Assembly (NCBI RefSeq): GCF_001885585.1
Contig: NZ_LSRP01000001.1
Coordinates: 124,001-188,000, forward strand
Source of the DNA: Pararhizobium antarcticum
GTDB taxonomy: Bacteria; Pseudomonadota; Alphaproteobacteria; Rhizobiales; Rhizobiaceae
DNA length: 64,000 nt
Direction of reading: 5' to 3'
Shown here one piece after another: positions 35,745 to 44,794 of this stretch. Numbering within the stretch: position 1 is the stretch's first letter; each line of letters opens with the position of its first letter. Under the pieces are notes generated by a model, which did no database searches, was not told the origin of the DNA, and saw only the letters and a program-made list of their open reading frames with translations. A program made the position numbers and the translations under genes.

Positions 35745-36647
35745 TCACTCCGGATCGGTGATGAAATCGCCGCCCCGGCATGTCTTCAGATAATTCAGGC
35801 CATGAACCTGGCCGGTCATTTCCAGCGCATCGCGGTAGACCGGATCATGCCAGCCCTCGATATCGATGGAGCCGGACCAGCCGGCGAGCCGCAATTCGGA
35901 AATCACGTCCGTCCAGTTGGTATCGCCGAAGCCCGGCGTACGCATGAAGACGAATTTCTCCTTGCCGAAAATCCCGTGTTCGCGGATCACGTCCCAGCGG
36001 ATCGTCGCGTCCTTGCCATGCACGTGAAAGATCTTCGGCGCCCATTTGCGGATCTGCGGCAAAGGGTCGATCAGATAGACCATCTGGTGGCAGGGCTCCC
36101 ATTCGAGCCCGATATTGTCGTGCGGCGTCTCGTTGAACATCAGCTCCCAGGCATCCGGATTGTGCGCGATATTCCAGTCGCCGCTCGCCCAGTTGCCATC
36201 CATGGCGCAATTCTCGAAGGCGATCTTGACGCCCTTGTCGCTGGCGCGCCTGGCAAGCTCGCTCCAGATTTCCGTGTAGCGCGGCAGGCTGTCGGTCAGC
36301 GGCTTGTTGCGGATGCGCCCCGTGAAACCGGCGATGCAGGTCGCACCAAAATGATGGGCATTGTCGATGCAGTCCTTCCAGCCCTGCAGGGTCTGCAGGT
36401 CCATGTCGGTCTCTTCGAGGGGATTGCCGAACATGCCAAGCGTCGAAATCGTGATGTCGCGGTCGCCGATTGCCTCGATGCAGCGCTTGCCGAGTTCGGC
36501 GAGGTCCTGGCCGTTGGTGCTCTGCCAGAAAAACGGCTCGAAGCTTTCAAACCCCATATCGGCGATCTGGCCGATGCGGCCCGCGGCCTTGCCGGCGGAT
36601 GCGCTGACCATGGTACCGATACGGATGGATTTTGCCGGATTGCTCAT
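35745..36647 (-). CDS. Sugar phosphate isomerase/epimerase (TIM-barrel)
   Basis: A 300-residue AP-endonuclease-2-like TIM barrel (IolE/IolI/xylose-isomerase-like group). Metal-site residues are seen in [37 protein letters not shown] and [10 protein letters not shown]. Likely an aldose-ketose isomerase or epimerase acting with the Gfo/Idh dehydrogenase just upstream. The ATG at 36647 overlaps the preceding stop codon (TGATG); a TTG one codon earlier is also possible. Confidence 0.87.
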   Translation of the reverse strand: MSNPAKSIRIGTMVSASAGKAAGRIGQIADMGFESFEPFFWQSTNGQDLAELGKRCIEAIGDRDITISTLGMFGNPLEETDMDLQTLQGWKDCIDNAHHFGATCIAGFTGRIRNKPLTDSLPRYTEIWSELARRASDKGVKIAFENCAMDGNWASGDWNIAHNPDAWELMFNETPHDNIGLEWEPCHQMVYLIDPLPQIRKWAPKIFHVHGKDATIRWDVIREHGIFGKEKFVFMRTPGFGDTNWTDVISELRLAGWSGSIDIEGWHDPVYRDALEMTGQVHGLNYLKTCRGGDFITDPE

Positions 36648-37720
36648 CAAACTGTCCTGTTCTGAAGGGTCACGCGTTGCCGGCTGCGGGCGCTTTCGAT
36701 CGCCGCAAAGACCATGGCTAGGCTGTTGATATTGTCGCTGCTTTCCGTTTCCGGCTTCGAGCCGTCGCGGATGGCGGCGATGAAGTCTGCAATGACGCTG
36801 GCATGGCCATGCGTCCGGGCATCGTCTGATAGATGCGGGACGTCGACTGGCTCGAGTTCGCGCAGAAAACCATCGCTTCCGACAACGCGGTGCGCGCTAA
36901 ACGTGTCGTTACCGTCCCAAAGCAAGGTGCCCTTCGTGCCGATCACCCGCCACTGGCTTTCCCAGCTGGTATTGGCGCCCTCGGCACACCAGGAGCCGCG
37001 ATAGGTGAAGGTGACGTCATCGGAAAATTCGAAGATTGCGTTCGCAGCAGCATCCCGGCCGTACCAGGAGCCTTTCGGGTTGCTCTCGTGGCAATAGACG
37101 GCAAGCGGCACCTTGTTGGCCACGAAGCGCGCGGCATCGAAGGTGTGGATCGCCATGTCGAGCAGCAGCACATTGTCCATCGCCTCGCGGAAACCGCCGA
37201 AATGCGCGCCGATGAAAAAATCACAATGGATGCCCGTGAGGTCGCCAATGACACCGCTGTCGACAAATGCCCGCAGGCGCCGGATCCCGGATATATAACG
37301 CCTGTTCTGCACGACGGCATGAATACGGCCGGCAACCTCGGCACGACGCACCAGATCGCTGCCCTCTTCCAAGGAAACGGCCATCGGTTTTTCACTGAGA
37401 ACATGACAGCCGAGCCGCAAGCCGGTGGAGACGACGTCATGGCGGGCAGCAGGAATGACGACGTCAAAGAGAATATCGGCACGGGTTTCGACGAGCACTG
37501 CCTCCAGGCTGGAGCCGATGACGACGTCGGTCAAATCGAAGGCCTGCGCCAGTGCCTGCGCCGCTTGCGGATTGACATCCACCAGCCCGACAATGCGCAC
37601 CGTCGACTTCAGCTTCGGGGTTTCCGCGATCGCTTTCAGCCAACCTTTGGCCATAGCTCCGCACCCGCATAGAACAGCGTTTAAAATCGGATCTTCCTCC
37701 TGCAAGCTTACGGTTTTCAC
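36647..37720 (-). CDS. Gfo/Idh/MocA-family sugar dehydrogenase
   Basis: About 357 residues; NAD(P)-binding N terminus (LNAVLCGCGAMAKGW, RIVGLVDVNPQAAQ), the catalytic EKP motif (HVLSEKPMAVS near residue 115), and a C-terminal substrate domain. The start is uncertain: the longest frame (37762) would run over the operator and the -10 element, so I take GTG 37720 with CAGG upstream. An even later start near ILNAVLCG cannot be excluded. It is the first gene of the LacI-controlled operon and probably oxidises the imported sugar or polyol. Confidence 0.85.
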   Translation of the reverse strand: MKTVSLQEEDPILNAVLCGCGAMAKGWLKAIAETPKLKSTVRIVGLVDVNPQAAQALAQAFDLTDVVIGSSLEAVLVETRADILFDVVIPAARHDVVSTGLRLGCHVLSEKPMAVSLEEGSDLVRRAEVAGRIHAVVQNRRYISGIRRLRAFVDSGVIGDLTGIHCDFFIGAHFGGFREAMDNVLLLDMAIHTFDAARFVANKVPLAVYCHESNPKGSWYGRDAAANAIFEFSDDVTFTYRGSWCAEGANTSWESQWRVIGTKGTLLWDGNDTFSAHRVVGSDGFLRELEPVDVPHLSDDARTHGHASVIADFIAAIRDGSKPETESSDNINSLAMVFAAIESARSRQRVTLQNRTV

Positions 37721-37732
37721 TCCTACCTGACC

Positions 37733-37750
37733 ACCGTAAACGTTTACGGT
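37733..37750. promoter_or_regulatory. LacI-family operator
   Basis: ACCGTAAACGTTTACGGT is a perfect 18-bp palindrome with the central CG step typical of LacI-family sites. It lies directly downstream of the -10 element of the dehydrogenase promoter, in the gap between the operon and the divergent LacI gene, so bound repressor would block initiation. It could also control the lacI gene itself. Confidence 0.85.
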
Positions 37751-37778
37751 ACTATGTTCCATTTTTGAAACGTGTCAA
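37751..37778 (-). promoter_or_regulatory. Sigma-70 promoter of the sugar operon
   Basis: On the minus strand a perfect -35 TTGACA (37773-37778), a 16-base spacer and a -10 CATAGT (37751-37756) precede the operator without a gap. Confidence 0.65.
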
Positions 37779-37825
37779 GAGAGGAGTCTCAGTGGGGCTG
37801 AAATCATACGTTGGACGCAGGTGAA

Positions 37826-38860
37826 ATGACCGGCATACGCAGGCTTGCACAACATCTCGATATTTCGATCGGCACGGTCTCGCGGGCGCTGAACGGCCGC
37901 CCCGACGTCAACGAGGAAACCCGCCGACGCGTTCTCCAGGCGGCAACCGAACTTGGCTATGTGCCGAACCAGTCGGGCCGCAGTCTGCGCCAGGGCACAA
38001 CCAACATTATCGGCTTCATGATGCAGACCGGTACGGAAATCACCGGTCAGGGCGACACGTTCTTCATGAGCGTGTTTGACGGCATCCAGACCGTATTCGC
38101 CCGGCACAGGCTCGATCTTGTCGCCCTCCTGTGTTCCTCATCGGAGGATCCCGACGATTATCTCAAGCGTGTCGTGGCGCGCGGTTTTGCCGACGGCCTC
38201 ATCCTCTCGGCCACGCAGCGCCACGATCCGCGTTTCGAGTTTCTGGCGAAGCGGAAAATTCCCTTCGTCACGCTCGGCCGCAGCCTGACCGATGTCGGCC
38301 AGCCCTGGCTCGACCTCGATTTCGAAGGCATGGCGCAAATCTCGATCGACCGTCTCGTGGCAAGGGGCCACCGCCGCATCGCGGTCACCCGTCCGCATGA
38401 CGACGTCAATCTCGGTCATCTCTTCGTCGACCAGAGCGCAAGGGCGCTTGCTGGACACGGGCTCGCACTCGATCCGGAGCTGATCTTCAGCTCCCTGCCC
38501 AACGAGGCCGGCGGCTATCAGGTCGCCCGGCAACTGCTTGCAATGACAGACAGGCCGACGGCCATTCTCTTGGTCAATGAAACCATCGCCATCGGGTTTT
38601 ACAGGGGATTGAGCGAAGCCGGGGTGAAACCTGGCCGTGATATCGCGATCATCGGGCGGCAGAGCCCGCAATCGCATTTCCTGTCGCCCAGCCTGACTGG
38701 CTTCACCCTGTCGCGCCGCGATCTCGGCATTGCGCTGGCCGAAGCGCTGCTGGCAACCATGCCTGCCTTCAGCCACCTCTATCCCGACGCGGACCCGCGC
38801 AAAGTGTGGTCCGAAGACCTGATCGAAGGCGAAAGCGACGCCCACACCCTTCCCGCCTGA
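37826..38860 (+). CDS. LacI-family transcriptional regulator
   Basis: A 344-residue repressor. The N-terminal helix-turn-helix and hinge read GIRRLAQHLDISIGTVSRALNGRPDVNEETRRRVLQAATELGY with YVPNQSGRSLR; a periplasmic-binding-like effector domain occupies residues about 60-335 (AILLVNETIAIGFYRGLSEAG, DIAIIGRQSP). The start ATG 37826 places the HTH at the usual distance; an upstream TTG adds five residues. It is divergent from the sugar operon with the palindromic operator in between, so local repression relieved by the sugar is the natural model. Confidence 0.92.
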   Translation: MTGIRRLAQHLDISIGTVSRALNGRPDVNEETRRRVLQAATELGYVPNQSGRSLRQGTTNIIGFMMQTGTEITGQGDTFFMSVFDGIQTVFARHRLDLVALLCSSSEDPDDYLKRVVARGFADGLILSATQRHDPRFEFLAKRKIPFVTLGRSLTDVGQPWLDLDFEGMAQISIDRLVARGHRRIAVTRPHDDVNLGHLFVDQSARALAGHGLALDPELIFSSLPNEAGGYQVARQLLAMTDRPTAILLVNETIAIGFYRGLSEAGVKPGRDIAIIGRQSPQSHFLSPSLTGFTLSRRDLGIALAEALLATMPAFSHLYPDADPRKVWSEDLIEGESDAHTLPA

Positions 38861-38976
38861 AACGCGGTGCCAGATGCCGATGTTATGTCTTCATCTGCCG
38901 GATTTTCCGTCTTGAAAGACAGTACGGAGCATGCAAAGCCAGATCGACTGTTTTGCCCAAGGCGGAGACCACTTGC

Positions 38977-40308
38977 ATGCCCGGCCCGATCCTCGACACC
39001 ACGGAAACAGACCACGCCCTACCCACCAAAGCTGACGTCGTCATCATCGGTGGCGGCATCATCGGCGTCAGTACCGCGCTGTTTCTGGCGGAGCGCGGTG
39101 TCGATGTCGTGCTCTGTGAAAAGGGCGTGCTCGGCGGCGAGCAATCGAGCCGCAACTGGGGCTGGGTGCGCGTCATGGGTCGCGACCGCCGCGAAATTCC
39201 GCTTGCGGTGGAATCGCTCAAAATCTGGGACGGCCTGGACGAACGCGTCGGCGGGAAAACCGGGTTTCGGCGCTCTGGCATCCTCTATCTGGCGCAGACA
39301 GACAGGGAAATCGAAGAGCATCAGGCCTGGCTCGCCCATGCAAGGGCGAACGGGCTCGACAGCCGCCTGATCGGCATGGACGAGACAGCCACCCTGATGC
39401 CGGGCGCCGTCGCCCGCTACAAGGGCGCGATGTATACCAAAAGCGACGCCCGCGCCGAACCGCAAAAGGCAGTTCCCGCGATCGCCACCGGCGCGCGCAA
39501 GGCCGGCGCCCGGATCGTGACCGGCTGCGCCGTGCGCGGCGTCGAGAAACAGGCCGGCCGGATTTCCGCCGTCATCACCGAACGAGGCCGCATTGAAACA
39601 TCGGCGATTGTTCTGGCCGGCGGCGCCTGGTCAAGGCTGTTCTGCAAGGGGCTTGGCCTGCGGCTGCCGCAGCTCAAGGTGCGCAATTCCGTGCTCCGCA
39701 CCAGCCCCGTCGACGGCGGACCGGACGGCGCCGGTGCGGACGGAACCTATGCCTATCGGAAGCGCTTCGACGGCGGCTACACGATTGCCCACAGCGCCGA
39801 AAACCAGCACGCGATCGTGCCTGACAGCCTGGTTTTCTACCGGGATTTCCAACCGGCCCGCAAGGCCGAAGGTGACAGCGTGCAAGTGGGACTGAGCGCC
39901 CGCAGCTGGCAGGAAATCTTCGAGCTGTCGGCACCGGCACTGGATCGGCCAGGCGCGTTCGAGCGGCATCGCATCCTTGACCCGAAGCCCGACGGACGCT
40001 CGGCCCTGTCCGCCCTGAAGGCCGCAGCAGAAGCGATCCCCGTTCTGAAGGCCGCGCAGCCCTTGCAGATCTGGGCCGGGCTGATCGACGTGACGCCCGA
40101 CGCTGTGCCTGTGATATCGACTGTCGATACCGTCCCCGGACTGACCATCGCCACCGGATTTTCCGGCCATGGTTTCGGCATCGGACCCGGCGCCGGCCAT
40201 CTGACAGCCGATCTGGTGATGGGCAATCCACCGATCGTTGATCCCCTGCCCTTCCGCTTTTCGCGCTTTTCGGACGGAACGCCGATCGAGATCGCCGGGC
40301 CAGTTTGA
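38977..40308 (+). CDS. FAD-dependent oxidoreductase (DAO/DadA family)
   Basis: A 443-residue flavoprotein with N-terminal FAD motif DVVIIGGGIIGVSTALFLAERG near residue 22, EQSSRNWGWVRVMGRD, and the C-terminal PGLTIATGFSGHGFGIGPGAGHL pattern of D-amino-acid dehydrogenase/sarcosine-oxidase-like enzymes. The substrate is probably an amino or imino acid, but nothing nearby proves it. It is 116 bases downstream of the LacI gene in the same direction and converges on dhaK with only 21 bases between stops. Confidence 0.88.
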   Translation: MPGPILDTTETDHALPTKADVVIIGGGIIGVSTALFLAERGVDVVLCEKGVLGGEQSSRNWGWVRVMGRDRREIPLAVESLKIWDGLDERVGGKTGFRRSGILYLAQTDREIEEHQAWLAHARANGLDSRLIGMDETATLMPGAVARYKGAMYTKSDARAEPQKAVPAIATGARKAGARIVTGCAVRGVEKQAGRISAVITERGRIETSAIVLAGGAWSRLFCKGLGLRLPQLKVRNSVLRTSPVDGGPDGAGADGTYAYRKRFDGGYTIAHSAENQHAIVPDSLVFYRDFQPARKAEGDSVQVGLSARSWQEIFELSAPALDRPGAFERHRILDPKPDGRSALSALKAAAEAIPVLKAAQPLQIWAGLIDVTPDAVPVISTVDTVPGLTIATGFSGHGFGIGPGAGHLTADLVMGNPPIVDPLPFRFSRFSDGTPIEIAGPV

Positions 40309-40329
40309 TGGCCTAGTGACAGTATAGAC

Positions 40330-41325
40330 TTACCAATGCAAGGCAGCGCTATGAACAGGCGCATCCCATAATCCGAGCGACGCATCGTCCAAAAGGGTCA
40401 CGGTAATGGACATGCCGGCCATGTCGAGTGAGGTGGCATAGGTGCCGACGAGTTTGCGACAGACGACCAGACCGTGCGCTTCGAAGAAGCGCCGCGCGAG
40501 ACCGAACATCAGATAGAGCTCGGAGGGTGGCGTTGCGCCGAGACCGTTAACGAACAGCAGGATGCGCTGTCCCTGCGCAGGCTCGAGGTCATCGAGGATC
40601 TGCCTGCAGATAAGGCTTGCGATCGTTGCCGCATCGGCGATGTCCTGCCGCGAGCGACCGGGTTCGCCATGAATGCCGACGCCCACCTCCATCTCGGTTT
40701 CGCCAAGCACGAAGGTTTCCCGCGTCGTCTGCGGAACGGTCGCGCCCTTCAGGGCGACGCCCATGGTGCGGGTCGCAGCGATTGCGCTTTCCCCGACAGC
40801 CTTCAGCGAAAAAAGATCAAGACCGGCCTCGGCCGCAGCGCCGACGATTTTCTCGACGACGAGCGTGCCGGCCACACCCCGGCGCCCGGTTCCGCGCGCG
40901 GTCCGCTCGACGGCAATATCGTCGTTGACGATCAAGGTTTCGATCCGGTGCCCCCCGTCGGAAACAGCCATTTCCGCCGCCATCTCGAAATTCATCAGGT
41001 CGCCATCATAATTCTTGACGATCAGAAGGACGCCGGCGCCGTTGTCCGTCTCCCGGATTGCGCCGAGGATCTGATCCGGTGTTGGCGAAGTGAAGACGTG
41101 GCCGGTGCAGGCGGCATCCAGCATGCCCTTGCCAATAAAGCCCACATGCATCGGTTCATGGCCAGCGCCGCCACCGGCAATGATGGCGACCTTGCCAGGC
41201 GACAGAACTCGGCGACGTACATGTTTCCTGTCCTGCCCGAACGCAACCAGATCGTCATGGGCCCCGACAAAACCGTCCAGGCTATCGGCCGCCAGCGATC
41301 CCGCCTCGTTCATGAATTTCTTCAT
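40330..41325 (-). CDS. dhaK: Dihydroxyacetone kinase subunit DhaK (PTS type)
   Basis: A 331-residue substrate-binding subunit. Family marks: IIAGGGAGHEPMHVGFIGKGMLDAACTGHVFTSP, VKNYDGDLMNFEMAAE, NDDIAVE, and GVGIHGEPGR carrying the histidine that binds dihydroxyacetone covalently as a hemiaminal. It lacks the C-terminal kinase domain of ATP-type enzymes, so it needs the separate DhaL encoded upstream in the operon. It is the last gene of the operon. Confidence 0.92.
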   Translation of the reverse strand: MKKFMNEAGSLAADSLDGFVGAHDDLVAFGQDRKHVRRRVLSPGKVAIIAGGGAGHEPMHVGFIGKGMLDAACTGHVFTSPTPDQILGAIRETDNGAGVLLIVKNYDGDLMNFEMAAEMAVSDGGHRIETLIVNDDIAVERTARGTGRRGVAGTLVVEKIVGAAAEAGLDLFSLKAVGESAIAATRTMGVALKGATVPQTTRETFVLGETEMEVGVGIHGEPGRSRQDIADAATIASLICRQILDDLEPAQGQRILLFVNGLGATPPSELYLMFGLARRFFEAHGLVVCRKLVGTYATSLDMAGMSITVTLLDDASLGLWDAPVHSAALHW

Positions 41326-41418
41326 CGCGCTCCCCCGCTACCGATCGTACCCGAGCAGCGGAAATTTTCCAGTCCCGTCGCAGCAAGGCTCTGCTGGAGA
41401 ATTTTGGCAGACCGCATA

Positions 41419-41829
41419 CTAATCGGCCTCGCGCGAAAGCGAGACCATCTTCTGGATAAAATCCTGAATGGCCTCATCGAGCAGCTGGTTTTTCTTGTCA
41501 TCCCCGAAATCCGCGACCATCAGCGTCAGTTGTCGCAGGCCTGCAGCATGGCCGAGATCCGGCAGCTTTCCGGGATGGGCCAGTTGATAGGCGTCCAGAA
41601 AGCGATCCTGCTCCGCCTTGCTGACATGGCAGACCTGGAAGATCGTTGCCAGGTGTCGCGCCGGCAGGGGGGTGGAATAGCTCGGGCTGGTTATCTGGGT
41701 AACGAAGCTGCGATGTTTGCCGAGAGCCGCGGCCAGGCGCTGGCGCGTCCCGGACGGCCGGTTGTCGATGATCGCGGCAAGAATCGCCTTATAGCCGGTG
41801 ATCGCATCTTCGTTTGCGTCGCGCGCCAT
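41419..41829 (-). CDS. Small HTH-like protein of the dha operon, unknown function
   Basis: A 136-residue soluble protein that I cannot place in a characterised family. The segment SGTRQRLAAALGKHRSFVTQITSPSYSTPLPARHLATIFQVCHVS resembles an XRE-like helix-turn-helix, followed by a helical C-terminal half rich in Asp/Gln. It starts two bases after the Enzyme I stop and is followed by dhaK after 93 bases, so it is clearly cotranscribed. It could regulate the operon, which has no other evident regulator gene here, or bind one of the PTS proteins. Confidence 0.7.
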   Translation of the reverse strand: MARDANEDAITGYKAILAAIIDNRPSGTRQRLAAALGKHRSFVTQITSPSYSTPLPARHLATIFQVCHVSKAEQDRFLDAYQLAHPGKLPDLGHAAGLRQLTLMVADFGDDKKNQLLDEAIQDFIQKMVSLSREAD

Positions 41830-41831
41830 TG

Positions 41832-43421
41832 TCAGCTTCCCGTCTTCGCATGATGAAGCGCTGTCTTTAGGGCCGCAAGCTGTCGGGGGGCAACGGAAAA
41901 CTGCCGCAGCCCGCAGTCGAGCAGCGCCGGCAAAGCGTCCGGACGACCGGCGAGATCGCCGCAGATGGAGATCGGCTTGCCCATCGCCTGCGCCGTCGAC
42001 ACCGTCTGCCGGACCAGCCGCAGCAATGCCGGCCGGGTCTGGTCGTAGAGATTGGACAGGGCCGCATTGTCCCGGGCAGCGGCCGCCAGATACTGGGCGA
42101 GATCATTTGTGCCAAGGGAAAAGAAATCGGCAGTTGTAAAACTGTCGAGCATCAGCGCCGCCGCCGGAACCTCCACCATCATGCCGATATCCGGCAGGCG
42201 TGCCTCGATGTGCCTGCGCGCAAGGGCCTGCGCTTCCTCGGCAAAGATGCGCTGGGCTTCAACGATCTCGGAGTGGACCGTGACCATCGGCAGCATGACC
42301 TTGAGATTTCCAAGCACCGATGCCCGCAGCAAGGCGCGCGCCTGCACCCGCAAAAGATCGGGATGGGCGAGCAGCAGGCGGATGCCCCGCAATCCGAGGA
42401 ACGGGTTGCGCTCGCTCTCGCCAAATCCGCCCAGCGCCTTGTCACCACCCAGATCCAGCAGCCGCACCGTCACGGGCCGCGCGCCGGCCCAGCGCAGGAC
42501 TTCGCCATAGAGACGGTATTGTCGCTCCTCATTGGCGAGATCCGCACCCGATGCCATCAGCAACTCGCTGCGCAACAGCCCGATGCCGGCACAATCCGCA
42601 GGCACAGCAGCAAGCTCCGCGGGATGGTCGATATTGACGAGGCAGAGCGTATCGCCTTGCGTGCTGTCAGCCGAAGAAAAAAGAGAGGCAGGCGACGTTG
42701 CCCTTTCGGCATCGGCAGCCCGATCAGAAGCCAGCATAGCCGCCGCAATAGCCGCCTCGCCGGGCTCGATCATCACCAGCCCGCGCCGGCCATCGACCAA
42801 AAGAAGCGTACCATTCTCGACAGAAAACGGGTCCGAGCCGACGACCATCGGCACCGACAGCGCACGGGCAAGCAGCGCGACATGGCTTGCGGTGCTGCCG
42901 GCGCTCAGCACGATGCCGCCACCCGCAGTCCAGTCATGCGCCAGAAAATGGCTCGGCGCGATATCCACCCCGACGAAGATGGACCCGGCCGGAAAATCGT
43001 CCGCTCTGGTGCCATTCAGGACATCAAGGACACGGTTTCGCATGTCGATCACATCCATGGCCCGGGCCTGGATATCGGCATCCTCCGAGCTTTCGAAGCC
43101 GGCAATATAGTCCTCGATCGCAGAGACCCAGGCAAGGACTGCGTCGGACGCTGCATCCGGCCGATCCGCGCCCATGGCGCGGGTGACAGGATCGGACAGC
43201 ATTTCGACCTGGAATTCAAGAATGTCGCGGCTGCGGCGCTCCGACACGGCGATCAACGCCTGGAGGTCGGCAATCGCCGCATCAATCGCCATCACAAGCG
43301 TCTGCGGACTGCCGGACTGAATGGCTGGCACTGTCATGAAGGGATCTGCGCCGAGATGCGCCTGCCCCACGGCAAGGCCGATGCCATTGCCCTGCCCGCG
43401 CAGGTCACGCGCCCCGGACAT
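41832..43421 (-). CDS. ptsI: PTS Enzyme I (PEP-protein phosphotransferase)
   Basis: A 529-residue complete Enzyme I. The phosphorylated histidine is His180 in GSTASHVALLAR. The C-terminal PEP domain has GIGLLRSELL, VTVRLLDLGGDKAL, NPFLGLRGIRLLL, IGMMVEVPAAALM, DFFSLGTNDLAQYL and the catalytic cysteine in ISICGDLAG. There is no GAF domain, so it is not the PTS-Ntr enzyme PtsP. It should pass phosphate from PEP to the HPr encoded just upstream, here serving dihydroxyacetone phosphorylation. The start MSGARDLRGQ overlaps the HPr end by 17 bases. Confidence 0.92.
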   Translation of the reverse strand: MSGARDLRGQGNGIGLAVGQAHLGADPFMTVPAIQSGSPQTLVMAIDAAIADLQALIAVSERRSRDILEFQVEMLSDPVTRAMGADRPDAASDAVLAWVSAIEDYIAGFESSEDADIQARAMDVIDMRNRVLDVLNGTRADDFPAGSIFVGVDIAPSHFLAHDWTAGGGIVLSAGSTASHVALLARALSVPMVVGSDPFSVENGTLLLVDGRRGLVMIEPGEAAIAAAMLASDRAADAERATSPASLFSSADSTQGDTLCLVNIDHPAELAAVPADCAGIGLLRSELLMASGADLANEERQYRLYGEVLRWAGARPVTVRLLDLGGDKALGGFGESERNPFLGLRGIRLLLAHPDLLRVQARALLRASVLGNLKVMLPMVTVHSEIVEAQRIFAEEAQALARRHIEARLPDIGMMVEVPAAALMLDSFTTADFFSLGTNDLAQYLAAAARDNAALSNLYDQTRPALLRLVRQTVSTAQAMGKPISICGDLAGRPDALPALLDCGLRQFSVAPRQLAALKTALHHAKTGS

Positions 43422-43761
43422 GCGATCTTTCATCAGCGCCGGGCTCGCCGAAATCACTCGCAAACAGCGCCTCGATGCCCTCTATGGCCTCCTGCGCTTT
43501 CAGGCCCTGCGCCCGGATGCGCAGCGTCGATCCCTTGCGGATGCGCGCGCCCATTACCTTGACGATGCTCTTGGCGTTGAGCCATTGGCCGGAACGGTTG
43601 ACCTCGATCTCGATCGTGCAGGGAAAGCTCTTGGCAAGCCGGGTGAACAGTACAGACGGGCGGGCATGCAGCCCGACCCCATGGGTGATCAGCAGCTCGA
43701 CCGATGCAGCTGGCCCGGGAGACGACACCTCTGCCTGTAGACTTGGCCGTTTCTCCGTCAT
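43405..43761 (-). CDS. PTS phosphocarrier HPr
   Basis: A 118-residue HPr with phosphorylated His32 in THGVGLHARPSVLFTRLAKSF and the regulatory serine region NAKSIVKVMG (Ser65). An N-terminal extension of about 18 residues and a C-terminal tail of about 15 distinguish it from 85-90 residue HPr proteins. In most dha systems HPr is a domain inside DhaM; here it stands alone. It overlaps the EIIA gene by ATGA. Confidence 0.92.
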   Translation of the reverse strand: MTEKRPSLQAEVSSPGPAASVELLITHGVGLHARPSVLFTRLAKSFPCTIEIEVNRSGQWLNAKSIVKVMGARIRKGSTLRIRAQGLKAQEAIEGIEALFASDFGEPGADERSHVRGA

Positions 43762-44159
43762 GAGGGGGAAAGCTCCTCTGCGGTCGCAACGACCCGCGCC
43801 AGCGATGCGCCGCCTGAGGCTTCGGCCGCGGCCATCACAGCGCCCTCGACGATCGGTGCATTGCAGATGGCAATGCGCGCCGACCGTGGCGCGCCGATCG
43901 CCTCGACAGCCATCTCGCTGTTGGTTTCAGCGCCACCGAGATCGACGAAGATTGCCACGCCGGCCTCCGACCAGGCAGCCTCGATCGCCTGCAGGATCGC
44001 GGCCATATCGGTTCCGAGGCCACCAGCCGGATTGCCGCCGCACCAGGCGAGCGGCACGCTGTCGCCAACCATCTGGCGCACCATGTCGGCCGCCCCCCTG
44101 GCGATCAGCGGCGAATGGGAGACGATGACGATACCGACATTCGGGGTGGCAGCGCTCAT
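43758..44159 (-). CDS. dhaM: DhaM EIIA-like phosphotransfer domain protein
   Basis: A 133-residue protein equal to the EIIA(Man)-like N-terminal domain of DhaM. The phosphorylated histidine is His15 in GIVIVSHSPLIARG; CGGNPAGGLGTDMAAI and IFVDLGGAETNSEMA are family marks. It should carry phosphate from HPr to DhaL-bound ADP. In Escherichia coli DhaM also contains HPr and EI domains; here these are separate genes directly downstream. The start overlaps the dhaL stop by four bases. Confidence 0.92.
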   Translation of the reverse strand: MSAATPNVGIVIVSHSPLIARGAADMVRQMVGDSVPLAWCGGNPAGGLGTDMAAILQAIEAAWSEAGVAIFVDLGGAETNSEMAVEAIGAPRSARIAICNAPIVEGAVMAAAEASGGASLARVVATAEELSPS

Positions 44160-44794
44160 GCCCGGCGTCCCCCGTTGATTTCCCGACACACGGCCGCGAC
44201 CAGCAGCGCGCAGCTGGCGGCGCCCGGGTCCATATGGCCGATGGACCGCTCCCCCAGGAACGACGCACGCCCGCGCCTTGCCCGCATGGCAACCGTCATT
44301 TCTGCCAAGGCCGCGACCTTCGCCGGCGTGGTTTCAAACTTGTTGTCCGCAGCCAGCAAATCGCTGAGCGGAAACAGGACGTCGAGAAGCGTCTTGTCGC
44401 CGGTCCCTGACTTTCCCCGTCTCGCAACAGCGTTCACCGCATGCGCGAAGGCTGTCGGAAAATCATCCGTGCCGCTGGTTTCCGACATCGCCCTGCCCAG
44501 TTCCATCAGAAGCGTTCCGTAAAGCGGCCCTGCAGCCCCGCCGATCGTCATCACGAGTATGCGGCCGGCTTCCGCCAGGGATTGGGCAAGCGGCAGGGCT
44601 TCGAGCCGTTGGCTCTCGGCCAGAAGCGCCTCGCAGCCGCGCTGCATGTTGGTTCCATGATCACCGTCGCCAATCGCACCATCCAGCCGGTTGAGGCGAT
44701 CGGCATGCCGCGCAATGTCCGCACAACAGGCAGCGATCACGGGACCGATCCGGACCAGAACGGGCATCGGAGCGATCTGGCAGGCCGCGTTCAT
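44156..44794 (-). CDS. dhaL: Dihydroxyacetone kinase ADP-binding subunit DhaL
   Basis: A 212-residue all-helical subunit with the nucleotide/magnesium motif LDGAIGDGDHGTNMQRG near residue 40 and GGAAGPLYGTLLMELGRAM. It keeps ADP permanently bound and transfers its phosphate to DhaK-bound dihydroxyacetone, being recharged by DhaM. It starts in a four-base overlap with the fused kinase gene upstream. Confidence 0.92.
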   Translation of the reverse strand: MNAACQIAPMPVLVRIGPVIAACCADIARHADRLNRLDGAIGDGDHGTNMQRGCEALLAESQRLEALPLAQSLAEAGRILVMTIGGAAGPLYGTLLMELGRAMSETSGTDDFPTAFAHAVNAVARRGKSGTGDKTLLDVLFPLSDLLAADNKFETTPAKVAALAEMTVAMRARRGRASFLGERSIGHMDPGAASCALLVAAVCREINGGRRA

